64,000 nt of DNA from Nostoc calcicola FACHB-3891 (GTDB lineage: Bacteria; Cyanobacteriota; Cyanobacteriia; Cyanobacteriales; Nostocaceae): positions 1-64,000 of the forward strand of contig NZ_JACJRQ010000023.1 in the NCBI RefSeq assembly GCF_014697355.1, in the 5' to 3' direction. Positions 1 through 9,404 of this stretch are shown piece after piece; positions within the stretch are counted from its first letter, which is position 1; every line of letters starts with the position of its first letter. The translations under genes and the position numbers were made by a program. The notes beneath the pieces are model-generated. The model saw only the letters and a list, made by a program, of their open reading frames with translations. It did no database searches and was not told the origin of the DNA.

Positions 1-100
1 AATATGGCGGTTTTCTACTCTTGATGCCAGGGTGAAACTGCAACATCTTTATCCAGTTTTTGAGGAGGAGGAATCCGTTAGTTCTAATGCAACATTTTAG
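1..100 (+). CDS. C-terminal end of a gene cut by the window edge (unknown product)
   Basis: An open frame enters from the left edge; complete codons run from base 2 to a TAG at 98-100, about 32 residues. The visible tail reads IWRFSTLDARVKLQHLYPVF followed by an acidic stretch (EEEES). The composition looks like a real protein C-terminus rather than random translation, but there is too little to name a family. It converges on the Pmp3-like gene at 150-341. It could be a chance open frame. Confidence 0.4.
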   Translation, partial: IWRFSTLDARVKLQHLYPVFEEEESVSSNATF

Positions 101-149
101 CTGTGTCAGTCCACTACTTCAGATGCCTAAAATTAATCTCGCGTATTAG

Positions 150-341
150 TTAGTAAATACGTCCTTCTCGACTCAGTTGTTCGTCATACTTGGCAATAAC
201 CCAAATTGCATGAATACTACCGGGAAGCCAACCGAGAAGTGTGAGCAAAATGTTAATAATCAATGTTGGACCAACTCCAACTGTCAAGAAAACGCCTAAA
301 GGAGGCACTAGCAAACCTAGAAGATAACGAACTAATTTCAT
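150..341 (-). CDS. YqaE/Pmp3 family small membrane protein
   Basis: This 63-residue protein has two hydrophobic helices, about residues 5-25 and 28-50, separated by a short turn, with a charged C-terminus (KYDEQLSREGRIY). The spacing LLVPPLGVFLTVG ... INILLTLLGWLPGSIHAIWVI is the signature of the Pmp3/UPF0057 family. Members are plasma-membrane proteolipids; in yeast and plants they affect membrane potential and salt tolerance, and bacterial members are often stress-induced. The ATG lies at 339-341 and the length is normal for the family. It is a monocistronic minus-strand gene, convergent with the partial gene at the left edge. Confidence 0.88.
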   Translation of the reverse strand: MKLVRYLLGLLVPPLGVFLTVGVGPTLIINILLTLLGWLPGSIHAIWVIAKYDEQLSREGRIY

Positions 342-493
342 GATGTTATTACAAGTGTGTGAATTTGTTTACTTACATTCTCTGGAAGATACTGCATTAA
401 GAAATCCATCTAATGAGTTATCTTAATTCTGATATTTGATTTGGAGTAGAAACGTGGAAAAATTAGAATTGGTGTTTCTACTCCGGCTAATAC

Positions 494-892
494 TTATCTA
501 GAGGGTAATTCACCTTGGTTCTTTACACTTCCACTGCCGGTTAAAAGGTTTCTTTCAACAAAGTAGTTGTTAATCAAGGTGTTAGCAAAAGACAGAATTA
601 CAGGACCGAGAATAAAACCGATAAGTCCGTGAACTGAGAATCCAGGAACTAGCGCCGCTGCTAACCAGAAGCAAAAACCGTTGATGATGAGGGAAAATGC
701 TCCAAATGTTAAAAAGTTGAGTGGTAGGGAAAGGGTAGAAAGAATCGGCTTAAGTGAACCGTTAATTAAACCAATTACGAAGGCGGCAATTAAAGCTGCG
801 GGAAAATTAGCAATGTCAACATCTGGAACAATTATATCGACAATTAACAAGCTTAAAGCTGTAGCTAGGGCAGTTAAAAATGGCGTCAACAT
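494..892 (-). CDS. Phage-holin-family (4-TMS) membrane protein
   Basis: This 132-residue protein has four predicted membrane helices: about 5-24, 30-52, 58-82 and 87-112. The second half carries the typical INGSLKPILSTLSLPLNFLTFG and NGFCFWLAA patterns of the Mycobacterial 4 TMS phage holin family (PF04020). Despite the family name, these are common chromosomal proteins of unknown function in cyanobacteria, and there is no phage gene nearby. A second member of the family lies at 32117-32479 in this window. The polar C-terminal tail (about 20 residues) is probably cytoplasmic. The ATG at 890-892 is the first in frame. Confidence 0.85.
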   Translation of the reverse strand: MLTPFLTALATALSLLIVDIIVPDVDIANFPAALIAAFVIGLINGSLKPILSTLSLPLNFLTFGAFSLIINGFCFWLAAALVPGFSVHGLIGFILGPVILSFANTLINNYFVERNLLTGSGSVKNQGELPSR

Positions 893-1049
893 TGTTTTTA
901 CCTAATAAAGATTTTTTCTTTGAAACTTCTTATTTCATCTTCAACTAGGTGCTAGATTTTAACCTCTCTTGAAAGATAGAATTGATTTCTATCGTTAGGT
1001 CGAACATTGAAAAAACTATAGCGCCTCTCATATATATGTAACCTAACAT

Positions 1050-1077
1050 GTAGGGGCGCACAGCTGTGCGCCCCTAC
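1050..1077. repeat. Perfect 28-bp palindrome
   Basis: The sequence GTAGGGGCGCACAG is followed directly by its reverse complement, with no loop. It lies in the gap between the holin-family gene and the ferredoxin gene. A related imperfect copy is at 9405-9428, so it is a dispersed repeat rather than a private operator. Function unknown. Confidence 0.8.
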
Positions 1078-1161
1078 TTTGTCTAATGTTTTTCAAGGAG
1101 TGTTAAATTTCTTGAACACACCTGAAAAATTTAAGATTTATTTAATATCACAAGCTAACAA

Positions 1162-1503
1162 TCACTCAGATTTTCCCGACTCAGGTTTATAGTAAAGGGC
1201 TGATTTATATAAGACTTGTTCTTGATGGGTTTCTAAAATACAATCAGACAAGGGATAAGTTACACAAGTCACTACATAACCAGCCTGTATTTCACTGGGA
1301 CGCAGAAATTTTTGCTCACTTTGATCTATTTCACCGCTGACAAGTTTGGCGATACAGGCAGAACATTCGCCTTGTTTGCACCCAGATGGGAGGCGGATAT
1401 GAGCATCTTCCGCCATATCCAGAATATATTGATCGTCTGGTACTTGAATGGTGCAATCTAATCCCAGACTAGCATTGATGAGTCGCACTTGATAAACTGC
1501 CAT
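1162..1503 (-). CDS. Plant-type 2Fe-2S ferredoxin
   Basis: This 113-residue protein is a soluble one-electron carrier. Four cysteines sit at residues 42, 47, 50 and 80 (C-x4-C-x2-C-x29-C), the ligand set of plant/cyanobacterial [2Fe-2S] ferredoxins, inside GCKQGECSACIAKL and VVTCVTYP. The C-terminal tail (about residues 95-113) is longer than in the photosynthetic ferredoxin PetF, and the overall sequence is less acidic, so this is probably an accessory ferredoxin for a dedicated oxidoreductase. It starts only 14 bases after the tex stop codon, which suggests co-transcription with tex. The redox partner cannot be told from the context. Confidence 0.9.
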   Translation of the reverse strand: MAVYQVRLINASLGLDCTIQVPDDQYILDMAEDAHIRLPSGCKQGECSACIAKLVSGEIDQSEQKFLRPSEIQAGYVVTCVTYPLSDCILETHQEQVLYKSALYYKPESGKSE

Positions 1504-1517
1504 CTGCTATTTCTAAA

Positions 1518-3677
1518 TTATTGCTTAACTGCTTTCATGGACAAACTAATTCGCTTTAATTTCTCGTTGACTTCTAGTACCCGGACTTTGACAACTTGTC
1601 CTACCTTGACAATTTTCTGAGGATCATCTACGAATCTATCAGCAAGTTGGGAAATATGCACCAAACCATCTTGATGTACGCCGATATCCACAAATGCACC
1701 GAAGTTGGCGACATTAGTAATCATTCCCTCTAGTTCCATTCCTTCCTTTAAGTCGGTAATTTCTTTAATTCCTTCTTTGAAGGTGGCGTACTTAAACTCA
1801 GCACGGGGGTCTCTACCTGGTTTTTCGAGTTCGCTGAGGATGTCGCGCAGTGTTGGTTCGCCGACGGTATCGGTTACGTATTTTTTCAGATTGGTTTTTT
1901 TGAGTTTTTCGGCAATTTGCGTCACCTGATTTAATGGCACATTTAAATCAGATGCGATCGCTTCTACTACAGAATAACTCTCTGGATGCACTGCTGTGTT
2001 ATCTAATGGGTTCTCACCACCGCGAATTCGCAGAAAACCCGCTGCTTGTTCAAAGGCTTTTGGCCCCAATTTGGGAACTTTCAACAGTTGGCGGCGATTT
2101 TTAAAGACTCCATTCTGGTTGCGATGGGCAACAATATTATTGGCGACTGTTGGAGTAATTCCAGAGACAGAAGTGAGAAGTTCTTTGGAGGCGGTGTTTA
2201 AGTCTACACCTACGTAATTAACGCAGCTTTCTACAGTTTCATCCAATTTCTTTTTCAACAACTTCTGATCGACATCGTGCTGATATTGTCCCACACCAAT
2301 GGATTTAGGATCGATTTTCACCAGTTCCGCCAAGGGGTCTTGCAAACGCCGGCCGATACTAATTGCGCCACGCACGGTAACATCTAAGTCAGGAAACTCT
2401 TCCAACGCCACAATACTTGCAGAATATATAGATGCACCAGACTCGTTGACTATCACCTTAACTGGTTTGCGTTCTATGGTTTGTAAAACTTGTGAGACAA
2501 ACTCCTCTGTCTCGCGGGACGCTGTACCGTTACCAATGGCGATTAACTCAATTTTGTACTTTTCAAGCAGATTTTTGATTGTTTGTGCAGCTTTGAGTCG
2601 TTGTTCAGTGGCTTGGTGGGGAAATACCGCTTGGTATTCCAAAAATTTCCCCGTTTGGTCGAGTACTACAACTTTACACCCAGTTCTAAATCCAGGGTCT
2701 ATGGCTAGGGTTGGTTTCATCCCTGCTGGTGCAGATAACAGCAACTCCCGCAGATTTGCTTCAAATGTCTTGATTGATTCCATGTCTGCATAAACTTTTT
2801 TCTGGGAAATTACCTCCCCCATTAGAGAGACTTTCATTAAACGGTTGAATGCATCCTTCAACATCGCCTGATAAAAATCCCGAATTGTCCGGACTTTGGT
2901 TTTAATTTCTTGGGACTCAAGATAATAAAGCACCGTATCTTCATCGAAAGCAATTTCAAAGCTTAATACTTTCTCCGCTTCACCCCGACACAACGCCAGC
3001 ATATTATGGGGTGCAATATTTTTTACCTTTATTTGATAGTTACGGTACATCTCAAATTTGGTTGTACCTTCAGGGTAATCATCTTTGATGCGGGAGACAA
3101 ACACCCCTTCTTCTAGGAAATAATCGCGGATATGTGCGCGTAGGTGAGCTTTTTCAGCTACTTCTTCCGCTAAGATGTCAGCAGCACCTTTGAGGGCTTC
3201 TTCTGCTGTTTTTACTCCCTTAGTTTCAGAAATATACTTAGTTGCTGCTTCTTCTAAGGAAGCTGTTGTAGCATTTTTGACATTTAAAGACTTGATGAAC
3301 TCCGCTAGGGGTTCGAGTCCTTTTTCCCTGGCGATGGTGGCGCGGGTGCGTCGCTTTGGTCGATAGGGTAAGTATAGATCCTCAAGTTCGGTTTTTTGTA
3401 AGAAAGATGTGATTTTCGCTTTGAGTTCCTCTGTAAGTTTACCTTGTTCGGCGATCGCATTTAAGATGACAGATTTACGTTCTTCAAGTTCTGTTAAATA
3501 AGTATATCTATCGGCCAGATTGCGAAGTTGCACTTCATTCATTTCGTTGGTGCGCTCTTTACGGTAACGTGCAATAAATGGAATCGTTGCACCCTCAGCC
3601 AAAAGTTCTAGCGCATTTTGCACCTGATGTGGTTTGAGGTCTAATTCAGTTGCCAGTAATTGAGGAATGTTCAGCAT
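1518..3677 (-). CDS. tex: Tex family RNA-binding transcription accessory protein
   Basis: This 719-residue protein has the full Tex layout. A helical N-terminal region (about 1-320) is followed by a YqgF/RNase-H-like domain beginning TLAIDPGFRTGCK (about 323-450). Then come helix-hairpin-helix motifs (SVSGITPTVANNIVAHR and VPKLGPKAFEQAAGF, about 500-550) and a C-terminal S1 RNA-binding domain (GMITNVANFGAFVDIG, about 645-715). Tex binds nucleic acid through S1 and is associated with transcription elongation and toxin-gene expression in other bacteria; it is a bacterial relative of eukaryotic Spt6. Length is normal for the family. The ATG is at 3675-3677. The ferredoxin gene follows after 14 bases. 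Confidence 0.96.
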   Translation of the reverse strand: MLNIPQLLATELDLKPHQVQNALELLAEGATIPFIARYRKERTNEMNEVQLRNLADRYTYLTELEERKSVILNAIAEQGKLTEELKAKITSFLQKTELEDLYLPYRPKRRTRATIAREKGLEPLAEFIKSLNVKNATTASLEEAATKYISETKGVKTAEEALKGAADILAEEVAEKAHLRAHIRDYFLEEGVFVSRIKDDYPEGTTKFEMYRNYQIKVKNIAPHNMLALCRGEAEKVLSFEIAFDEDTVLYYLESQEIKTKVRTIRDFYQAMLKDAFNRLMKVSLMGEVISQKKVYADMESIKTFEANLRELLLSAPAGMKPTLAIDPGFRTGCKVVVLDQTGKFLEYQAVFPHQATEQRLKAAQTIKNLLEKYKIELIAIGNGTASRETEEFVSQVLQTIERKPVKVIVNESGASIYSASIVALEEFPDLDVTVRGAISIGRRLQDPLAELVKIDPKSIGVGQYQHDVDQKLLKKKLDETVESCVNYVGVDLNTASKELLTSVSGITPTVANNIVAHRNQNGVFKNRRQLLKVPKLGPKAFEQAAGFLRIRGGENPLDNTAVHPESYSVVEAIASDLNVPLNQVTQIAEKLKKTNLKKYVTDTVGEPTLRDILSELEKPGRDPRAEFKYATFKEGIKEITDLKEGMELEGMITNVANFGAFVDIGVHQDGLVHISQLADRFVDDPQKIVKVGQVVKVRVLEVNEKLKRISLSMKAVKQ

Positions 3678-4082
3678 CGACTATTTCAGGTGAAAATCAT
3701 ACTTCTAAAGGTAATATGCTAGATCGTTTTCCCGACACCAGCCCAAAGTTTTAAGGTAATTTCCCGGATAATTCCTTACTTACATAGAATTTAGCTGCCA
3801 TAGTACACTTTGAGACTTCCAATTCTAACAATCTGCGATCGCTCAAACACAACCATGAATTTTCTCCCACATCTCCCTAACCACGATAACAACTGGCGTC
3901 TGGCTTTTTGTCCTCCGCCCAAGGTGTAAAATGAAAAATTGCGTCATTTTGACTTTTTATAAGATTTATATCGATGGAGTATTGTAGCTAAAACCTTCTT
4001 AGATGTAAGATTAACCACAATTGCAAAAACGATTTCAATTTTTTTATAAACACCACAATTTTTAGTCCATAGGTGATTGGCA
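3678..4082. other. Intergenic region between divergent genes
   Basis: About 400 bases separate the start of tex (leftward) from the small membrane protein (rightward), so promoters for both should lie here. I see one HIP1-like GCGATCGC at about 3836-3843 and AT-rich stretches. No gene, RNA or strong hairpin is convincing. Confidence 0.5.
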
Positions 4083-4337
4083 ATGGCTTTGTTTTTCCTG
4101 ATACCACTGTGTACTGCTTTAGCTACTGGCTACTTATTTAAAAAGAGTACTGATGAAATTGCATATCTGGCAGGTGTTTTTGCAGCTATTAGCTTGATTT
4201 TCAGTTTAGTATTAGCACCCTGGCAGATTCAGTTTGGATTATTAATCATTGTCTTCCTGATTACTAACAAACTTTTGCAAGAAAATGACTCTAAAGAAAC
4301 TCAAGTCACAGGAAAAGCACCTAGAGAAACTAAATGA
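4083..4337 (+). CDS. Small two-to-three-helix membrane protein, unknown function
   Basis: The protein has 84 residues. I chose the ATG at 4083 because AGGTG (4071-4075) lies 7 bases upstream; an in-frame TTG at 4077 would add only two residues. Hydrophobic segments cover about residues 2-18, 26-43 and 47-62, and the last 20 residues are polar (NDSKETQVTGKAPRETK). No domain is recognised; similar small membrane proteins occur widely in Nostocales. A hairpin with a T-run lies about 70 bases downstream, so the gene is probably transcribed alone. Confidence 0.65.
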   Translation: MALFFLIPLCTALATGYLFKKSTDEIAYLAGVFAAISLIFSLVLAPWQIQFGLLIIVFLITNKLLQENDSKETQVTGKAPRETK

Positions 4338-4406
4338 TCTCAATCACCAGGAATTAAATTTTTCTCAACTTTAAAGTGCTAGAAATTATCAGACAGCTAA
4401 TGGAAG

Positions 4407-4429
4407 AAAGCCGTCAATACGGGCTTTTT
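4407..4429 (+). terminator. Probable intrinsic terminator
   Basis: AAAGCCGT pairs with ACGGGCTTT around a short loop (one bulged base), and the stem runs directly into TTTTTG. It lies 70 bases after the stop of the gene at 4083-4337. Confidence 0.6.
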
Positions 4430-6192
4430 GCCTATGAGTATGGTTTTGATTGCTTTGAACTTACTTTTTAAATATAAAATTTCCTAACAAAATAGCTCGA
4501 TCTTCTCGTTCAGGGCATTAACCTGATGGTGGGTAAGGCACTGCAATTTTTCAGACTGTAGTGACAATAAATTCCAGTATCAAATCACGTTGTGTTTGCT
4601 GCTTTAAAAATGGTATATTTTCGGGCTACGGTTACCCATTGCTTGGGCTGTTGTTCAAGTTGAAATTTTCCTTAAGCAAAGTAAATTCTAGACTTGATAA
4701 TTTATTTAGACTTTGAAGGTAAAGTCCTACTTATGCAAGTTTAGTACCGAAAAAGTGCTTTATAAATCTATAGGTTTGTCATAAAACTTCATACAGCACA
4801 TAAGTCTATTCTCGATTTTCACAACCAAAGATAAAAAGGTTTCCTCCCCTACTCCCTACTCCCTACTCACTACTCCCTATTTTCAAGTTTGGTTAAACAA
4901 ATTTCTGATGTTAAATTGTGATTTTTCAAAGTTGAACATCCCAGACTCAATATAGTAATCCGCTTTGATTTGTGAACTTATTTGTATAGGTAGGGAGTAG
5001 GGAATACAGAATCAGTCTTTTGCAAATATAGGGAGTTTTTTCAAAAATTAAATAAAAGTTTTATATACAAATTTTCATATATAAAACTTTATATAAAAGA
5101 GACTGTTTACTTTATGAAGTTTTTGTTTAAGGAGATTTTGGGAAAGTAAATTTTTGATAAAGTACGACGATAAATTTGCAACACGCTTTTCTCGTGGTAT
5201 TCTAGTAAGTAATTACATGTAGGAAAAACTTTTGAGAAACAACTCGAGTCAAAAATACATGCAATTCGTAAAAATCAACCAAGCTTAACATTAACAATGC
5301 AAAAACACTAGAATCAAATTTAATTGCTGCAAACTTTGATTATTTCAGACGAGGCTATTTTAGATTAACGTTAGTCTCATCAAATGCTCGATTTGGACAT
5401 TGAGTAAAGATTCCCTAAAAGTGTAAAGCAATTCATCTATTTCAAGGGTCTACCCGATGTAAAGAAGATTTTGCTAGCCGTTGTGTTCCCATGTCTAAAG
5501 AGAGCTAGTCCACAAACAAATGTAGCGACGTATTTTTCAGCCCAGCTTACAGATATGTCTGTGAGTGAAAAGGAACCTTATACACATCGATAAATTGATA
5601 AACTTTCCTCTAACAAATTGAGGAAAATTATTAATTTAGGTAATTTTAGATATATGAGTTAATGGCTTGACAAGTTCAGTAGCGTATTCAACAAAATTTC
5701 TACAGCAGGATACGTACAACTAATTAAACCTAATGAATGGATTAATAAAAATTTTATGCATCCATTTCTACTCGCTTAAATGTTAAGAATGAATATTCTC
5801 TAAAACTAAGCGATCGCGCATTGGTAAACTTTATTTAGGATGAATTTGTAGCAAAGCTCTCAACCTTTACTATGCCTGCATCCTGTATGACCTTTGTCTA
5901 AATATTAGTTCTGAAATGTAACTGGGTGGGTGCGGAAAAATCGGAAGCTGGCACGATACAGCAACTACACTGCTTCCAAAGTCGATAATATTCAGTTGTT
6001 AACTCTAGGACATGAGCTTCTATGGTCATTTTGACCCCACTTTCTTCAAGTGAACCTTCTTAATTTTCTTGTCTATTTGCTGAAGTGGGAGGTCAAATTG
6101 TTGATAAGGTGTGACCGAAATCCACAAGTTTTAAAACGACAGGTTGTTACTGTCTGGTTTTTACCGACTATTGCCATTGAGGTAAATGAACT
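4430..6192. other. 1.76-kb gap with no convincing gene
   Basis: This AT-rich stretch holds short direct repeats (ACTCCCT units at about 4851-4880). No open frame has both a good start and a plausible protein composition. The best short candidate is a 43-residue minus-strand frame at 5898-6029, starting MTIEAHVLEL, without a clear ribosome binding site; it may be a gene remnant. The right end should hold the promoter of the cluster starting at 6193. No tRNA or known RNA family was recognised. Confidence 0.5.
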
Positions 6193-6582
6193 ATGAAAAT
6201 TATGTTACAACTTTCACGTTTTCAAATAACATCATATATTGTATTACTTATCAGTATTTTATTTAGTATTTCTGGACAATTGCTGATGAAACACACCATG
6301 AGTAATAGTCATCAAGGACTATTTACTTGGGAATTTATTCAGCAGTTGGCACTATCTATTACCGTTTATTGTTTAGCAATAGTAACTTGGATATTAGCTC
6401 TGCGAACTGTGAAATTGAGTATTGCTTATCCAGTAACTAGTTTAAACTATGTCGGTATACTTTTAGGTTCATATTATTTTTTTAATGAAGTGATTACACT
6501 AACTCGAATATTGGGAGTATTCACTATTTTCGTTGGTGTTCTTTTAGTAGTTATTCCCCTGAAAAATTCCAAATCAACTTAG
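6193..6582 (+). CDS. EamA/SMR-type 4-helix transporter subunit (ArnE/ArnF-like), first of a pair
   Basis: This 129-residue protein has four membrane helices (about 14-32, 48-68, 76-96 and 102-122). Helix and turn motifs such as GQLLMKHTM, ALRTVKLSIAYPVTSLNYVG and GVFTIFVGVLLVV are typical of small multidrug resistance/EamA half-transporters. In Gram-negative bacteria the ArnE/ArnF pair of this class flips undecaprenyl-phosphate-aminoarabinose. A GAGGT (6179-6183) precedes the ATG. A second such gene follows after 27 bases, then an FAD enzyme and a polyprenyl-type glycosyltransferase, so a heteromeric lipid-linked-sugar flippase is a reasonable inference; drug export is an alternative. Confidence 0.8.
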   Translation: MKIMLQLSRFQITSYIVLLISILFSISGQLLMKHTMSNSHQGLFTWEFIQQLALSITVYCLAIVTWILALRTVKLSIAYPVTSLNYVGILLGSYYFFNEVITLTRILGVFTIFVGVLLVVIPLKNSKST

Positions 6583-6609
6583 AGTTAATTCAACAAAATA
6601 ACTTAACAG

Positions 6610-6966
6610 ATGAACATTATTAATTGGCTAAATTTAATACTTGTAGTTTTGTTTGGAACGGTAGCTAACCTATCGCTAAAGTATGGACTTCACATTTCTA
6701 CTCCTGGCAACGAAGCAAGCGCATCCATCCGCAATCTCTTATTCTCTCGTTATTTTGTAATTTGGTTTATTTGTTATGCATTCATGACTTTATTGTGGCT
6801 TTATGTGTTGCGGACAGTTCCTTTGAGTCAAGCATTTCCAGTTCTAGGATTAATGTATGCACTTATACCCATCGCTTCTCACTATCTTCTCAAAGAGAAG
6901 GTTGTATTGAGCCAGTGGTTAGGAATTTCAATTATCATCACTGGCGTCATTCTTGTTGGGCATTAA
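6610..6966 (+). CDS. EamA/SMR-type 4-helix transporter subunit, second of a pair
   Basis: This 118-residue protein has four helices (about 4-22, 42-62, 70-90 and 96-116). It shares the SMR/EamA pattern of its neighbour: NLSLKYGL near the first helix, VLRTVPLSQAFPVLGLMYALIP between helices 2 and 4, and GISIIITGVILVG at the end. It differs enough from the upstream gene to be a partner rather than a recent duplicate. Tandem unequal SMR genes usually form heterodimers. It lies 27 bases after the first subunit and 74 bases before the FAD oxidoreductase, all on the plus strand, consistent with one operon. Confidence 0.8.
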   Translation: MNIINWLNLILVVLFGTVANLSLKYGLHISTPGNEASASIRNLLFSRYFVIWFICYAFMTLLWLYVLRTVPLSQAFPVLGLMYALIPIASHYLLKEKVVLSQWLGISIIITGVILVGH

Positions 6967-7040
6967 TAGCTCAACTAGTTATGAATGTTAACAAAGTCGG
7001 AAGATAAATTTGAACAAGATCCCTAGAAAAATGTAAGTTT

Positions 7041-8345
7041 ATGAAAATTGGCATCATTGGCGGAGGAATAACTGGGCTGGTATTAGCTCAACGTCTTTCA
7101 CACCAAGGAAATATAGTAACTGTTTTCGATAACAATAACCAGCTTGGTGGACTCACCACCTATCATGATTACGGGTTATTTACCTGGGATCGCTTCTATC
7201 ACGTTATCCTACCATCTGATACTCACTTAATAAATTTTATTAGAGATATTGGGCTTGGAGATAAACTGCGTTGGCATCGTAGCCTAACAGGTTTTTATGA
7301 CAATAAAACATTTTATTCCATCAGTAACGCTATAGAGTTTCTGCGCTTTCCTCTGTTTGGGCTGATTGGTAAAATTAGATTAGCTTTTACTCTTTTATAT
7401 GGTTCACGCCTGAATAATTGGCAGCGCTTGGAAAAGATTTTAGTTGAAGATTGGCTATTAAAGCTCGGTGGTAGAAATACATACGAAAAGCTTTGGAAAC
7501 CATTGCTTCTATCTAAATTAGGAGAGAACTATAAACGAATATCGGCTGTTTTTATTTGGGCTTACATCAAAAGACTATTTTCAGCGCGGGATTCTTCATC
7601 AAGTAAAGAACAACTTGGTTATGTTTCTGGCGGTTACAAAACTGTAATAGACAGGTTAGAAAAATTAATTGATGCCGCTGGAGGTGATATTCGTACAGGT
7701 ACTGCGGTGGAATATATCGCACCTGCTCAAGAGGGTGGAATTTGGGTAGAATCTCAAGGGAAAAAGGAACATTTCGATAAAGTCATCTTTACCGGGCCAG
7801 TTAATATCCTGCAACAGGTTGTTGCAAATGAACTGGTGAAAGTTTCCCAGACTCGTGAAACAGTAGAGTACCTGGGTGTAATTTGTATGGTGCTGATTAC
7901 TCGCAAGGCTTTAGTTCCTTATTACGTAGTAAATATTGCCGATAGAAATATTCCGTTTACGGGAGTTATTGGTATGAGCAACTTAGTTTCTCTGGAAGAA
8001 ACAGCAGGATATCACATGACATTCCTACCAAAATATATACTTTCCACTGACCCGTTGTTAAAACGGCCAGATGAGGAATTCCAGGAAGTATTTTTTCAGG
8101 GTATACGTTTGATGTTCCCAGAACTCAAACAAGATGACATTGTGGCAGCACACATAAATCGAGCGATAAAAGTACAGCCACTGCAAGTTTTAGACTATTC
8201 AAGTCTTGTTCCCAAAGTGAGTACTGAAAACGCTGATTTTTTTGTTGTCAACACCTCACAGCTCGTGAATGATAGCGTCAATAACAACGCAGTTGTCAGA
8301 CACGTCGATGAATTTCTCAAAAAATCAACATTACTGAATTCTTGA
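7041..8345 (+). CDS. NAD(P)/FAD-dependent oxidoreductase (amine oxidase / UDP-galactopyranose mutase-like fold)
   Basis: This 434-residue protein opens with a dinucleotide-binding motif, GIIGGGITGLVLAQRL (residues 3-18), then the acidic end of the second strand and NQLGGL (about 33-38). That is the FAD-binding signature of the flavin amine-oxidase/protoporphyrinogen-oxidase-like superfamily. The middle (GGYKTVIDRLEKLI, about 203-216) matches the second FAD-contacting region. The substrate is unknown. Its place between the SMR pair and a glycosyltransferase suggests action on a lipid or lipid-linked sugar. It ends 40 bases before the glycosyltransferase start. Confidence 0.85.
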   Translation: MKIGIIGGGITGLVLAQRLSHQGNIVTVFDNNNQLGGLTTYHDYGLFTWDRFYHVILPSDTHLINFIRDIGLGDKLRWHRSLTGFYDNKTFYSISNAIEFLRFPLFGLIGKIRLAFTLLYGSRLNNWQRLEKILVEDWLLKLGGRNTYEKLWKPLLLSKLGENYKRISAVFIWAYIKRLFSARDSSSSKEQLGYVSGGYKTVIDRLEKLIDAAGGDIRTGTAVEYIAPAQEGGIWVESQGKKEHFDKVIFTGPVNILQQVVANELVKVSQTRETVEYLGVICMVLITRKALVPYYVVNIADRNIPFTGVIGMSNLVSLEETAGYHMTFLPKYILSTDPLLKRPDEEFQEVFFQGIRLMFPELKQDDIVAAHINRAIKVQPLQVLDYSSLVPKVSTENADFFVVNTSQLVNDSVNNNAVVRHVDEFLKKSTLLNS

Positions 8346-8385
8346 AATTTGAGTACTGGTATTTTCAAAATCACACGAGGCATTT

Positions 8386-9210
8386 ATGAGTCTTTTTATT
8401 CTTTTACCCGCATACAACGAGGAAGAATCAATTCGTCCGTTGTTCCAAAGATTTCAGCAATTGCAGCAAATTTCTCAGATGGACATCGAACTGATTTTGG
8501 TTGATGATGGCAGTAGCGATCGCACTGCTGAAACTGCCATAGAACAATCTCAATCCCTGGGTATATCGCTGAAATTAGTACAACATCTCAAAAATGGTGG
8601 TTTAGGTCAAGCAATTAAAACAGGCTTCACAACTTTCTTGGAAATTTCTCAAGAAGGGGATTTTTTAGCCGCAATGGATTGCGATAATACTCAACCACCA
8701 GAACTGTTAATCAAGATGTATGATGCGATGATAGCTGGTGGTTATGATATTGCGATCGCATCTAGATATCGCAAAGGCTCTAAAGTCGTTGGCTTATCAA
8801 AATTTAGAGCGTTTATGAGCTACGGAGCAAGTTGGCTATTTAGAATCGCAGCCCGCGTCCCAGGTGTCAGAGATTATACGTGTGGTTACAGGCTGTATAA
8901 CCGTAATTTCCTCAGTAAACTGGATATGTATTATGGAGACAATCTCTTCACAGAAACTGGATTTGCTTGCATGATAGATTTACTGCTCAAAGCTAAAGTA
9001 TTCCAACCCAGAATCGTAGAAATACCAATGGTTTTGAGATACGATCAAAAGCCCACTGCCAGCAAAATGAAAATTCTCAAAACTATTGTTCGCACACTGA
9101 AGCTTTTGTTTAAGAATCTATCGTCCATAAGACCAATTCCCAATTTAGATCGAACCTTCAACGAGCAAGAAACAGCAAGAATTCCACTGAAAATTGCAAA
9201 TCGTAAATAA
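8386..9210 (+). CDS. Family 2 glycosyltransferase (dolichol/polyprenyl-phosphate sugar synthase type)
   Basis: This 274-residue protein has a GT-A fold: LLPAYNEEESI at the N-terminus, the nucleotide-binding VDDGSSDRTAE (about 40-50) and the metal-site region AAMDCDNTQPPELL (about 95-108). GYRLYNRNFL and the late basic region are typical of DPM1-like enzymes, which move a sugar from a nucleotide sugar to a polyprenyl phosphate at the cytoplasmic face. There is no C-terminal membrane anchor, unlike GtrB or ArnC. ATG with GAGG 6 bases upstream. It is the last gene of the 6.2-9.2 kb cluster, so it may supply the substrate of the SMR-type flippase pair. Confidence 0.87.
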   Translation: MSLFILLPAYNEEESIRPLFQRFQQLQQISQMDIELILVDDGSSDRTAETAIEQSQSLGISLKLVQHLKNGGLGQAIKTGFTTFLEISQEGDFLAAMDCDNTQPPELLIKMYDAMIAGGYDIAIASRYRKGSKVVGLSKFRAFMSYGASWLFRIAARVPGVRDYTCGYRLYNRNFLSKLDMYYGDNLFTETGFACMIDLLLKAKVFQPRIVEIPMVLRYDQKPTASKMKILKTIVRTLKLLFKNLSSIRPIPNLDRTFNEQETARIPLKIANRK

Positions 9211-9404
9211 ACCCAACAAAGAGAGTGTGGTTCAAATTCATCCCATCAGCAAACAAAATTACATATTTACTAGGAGTTATAAGAATTCCTAATTCGTAAT
9301 TATCACCCCATACCTGTTAAGCATTTTGCAGTCCTTTTGGCGAACAAAAGTGCAACCTAAATACATATAAGTGCATCTCATTGATTTGAACCATAATCTC
9401 CTTT

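Noticed and set aside
494-892. Prophage, suggested by the holin-family name
   Set aside because: PF04020 proteins are common chromosomal proteins and no other phage gene is near either copy.
681-905. Plus-strand frame opposite the holin-family gene
   Set aside because: Antisense shadow of a clear 4-helix membrane protein.
5898-6029. 43-codon minus-strand frame
   Set aside because: Plausible composition but no ribosome site; kept only as an observation in the gap description.
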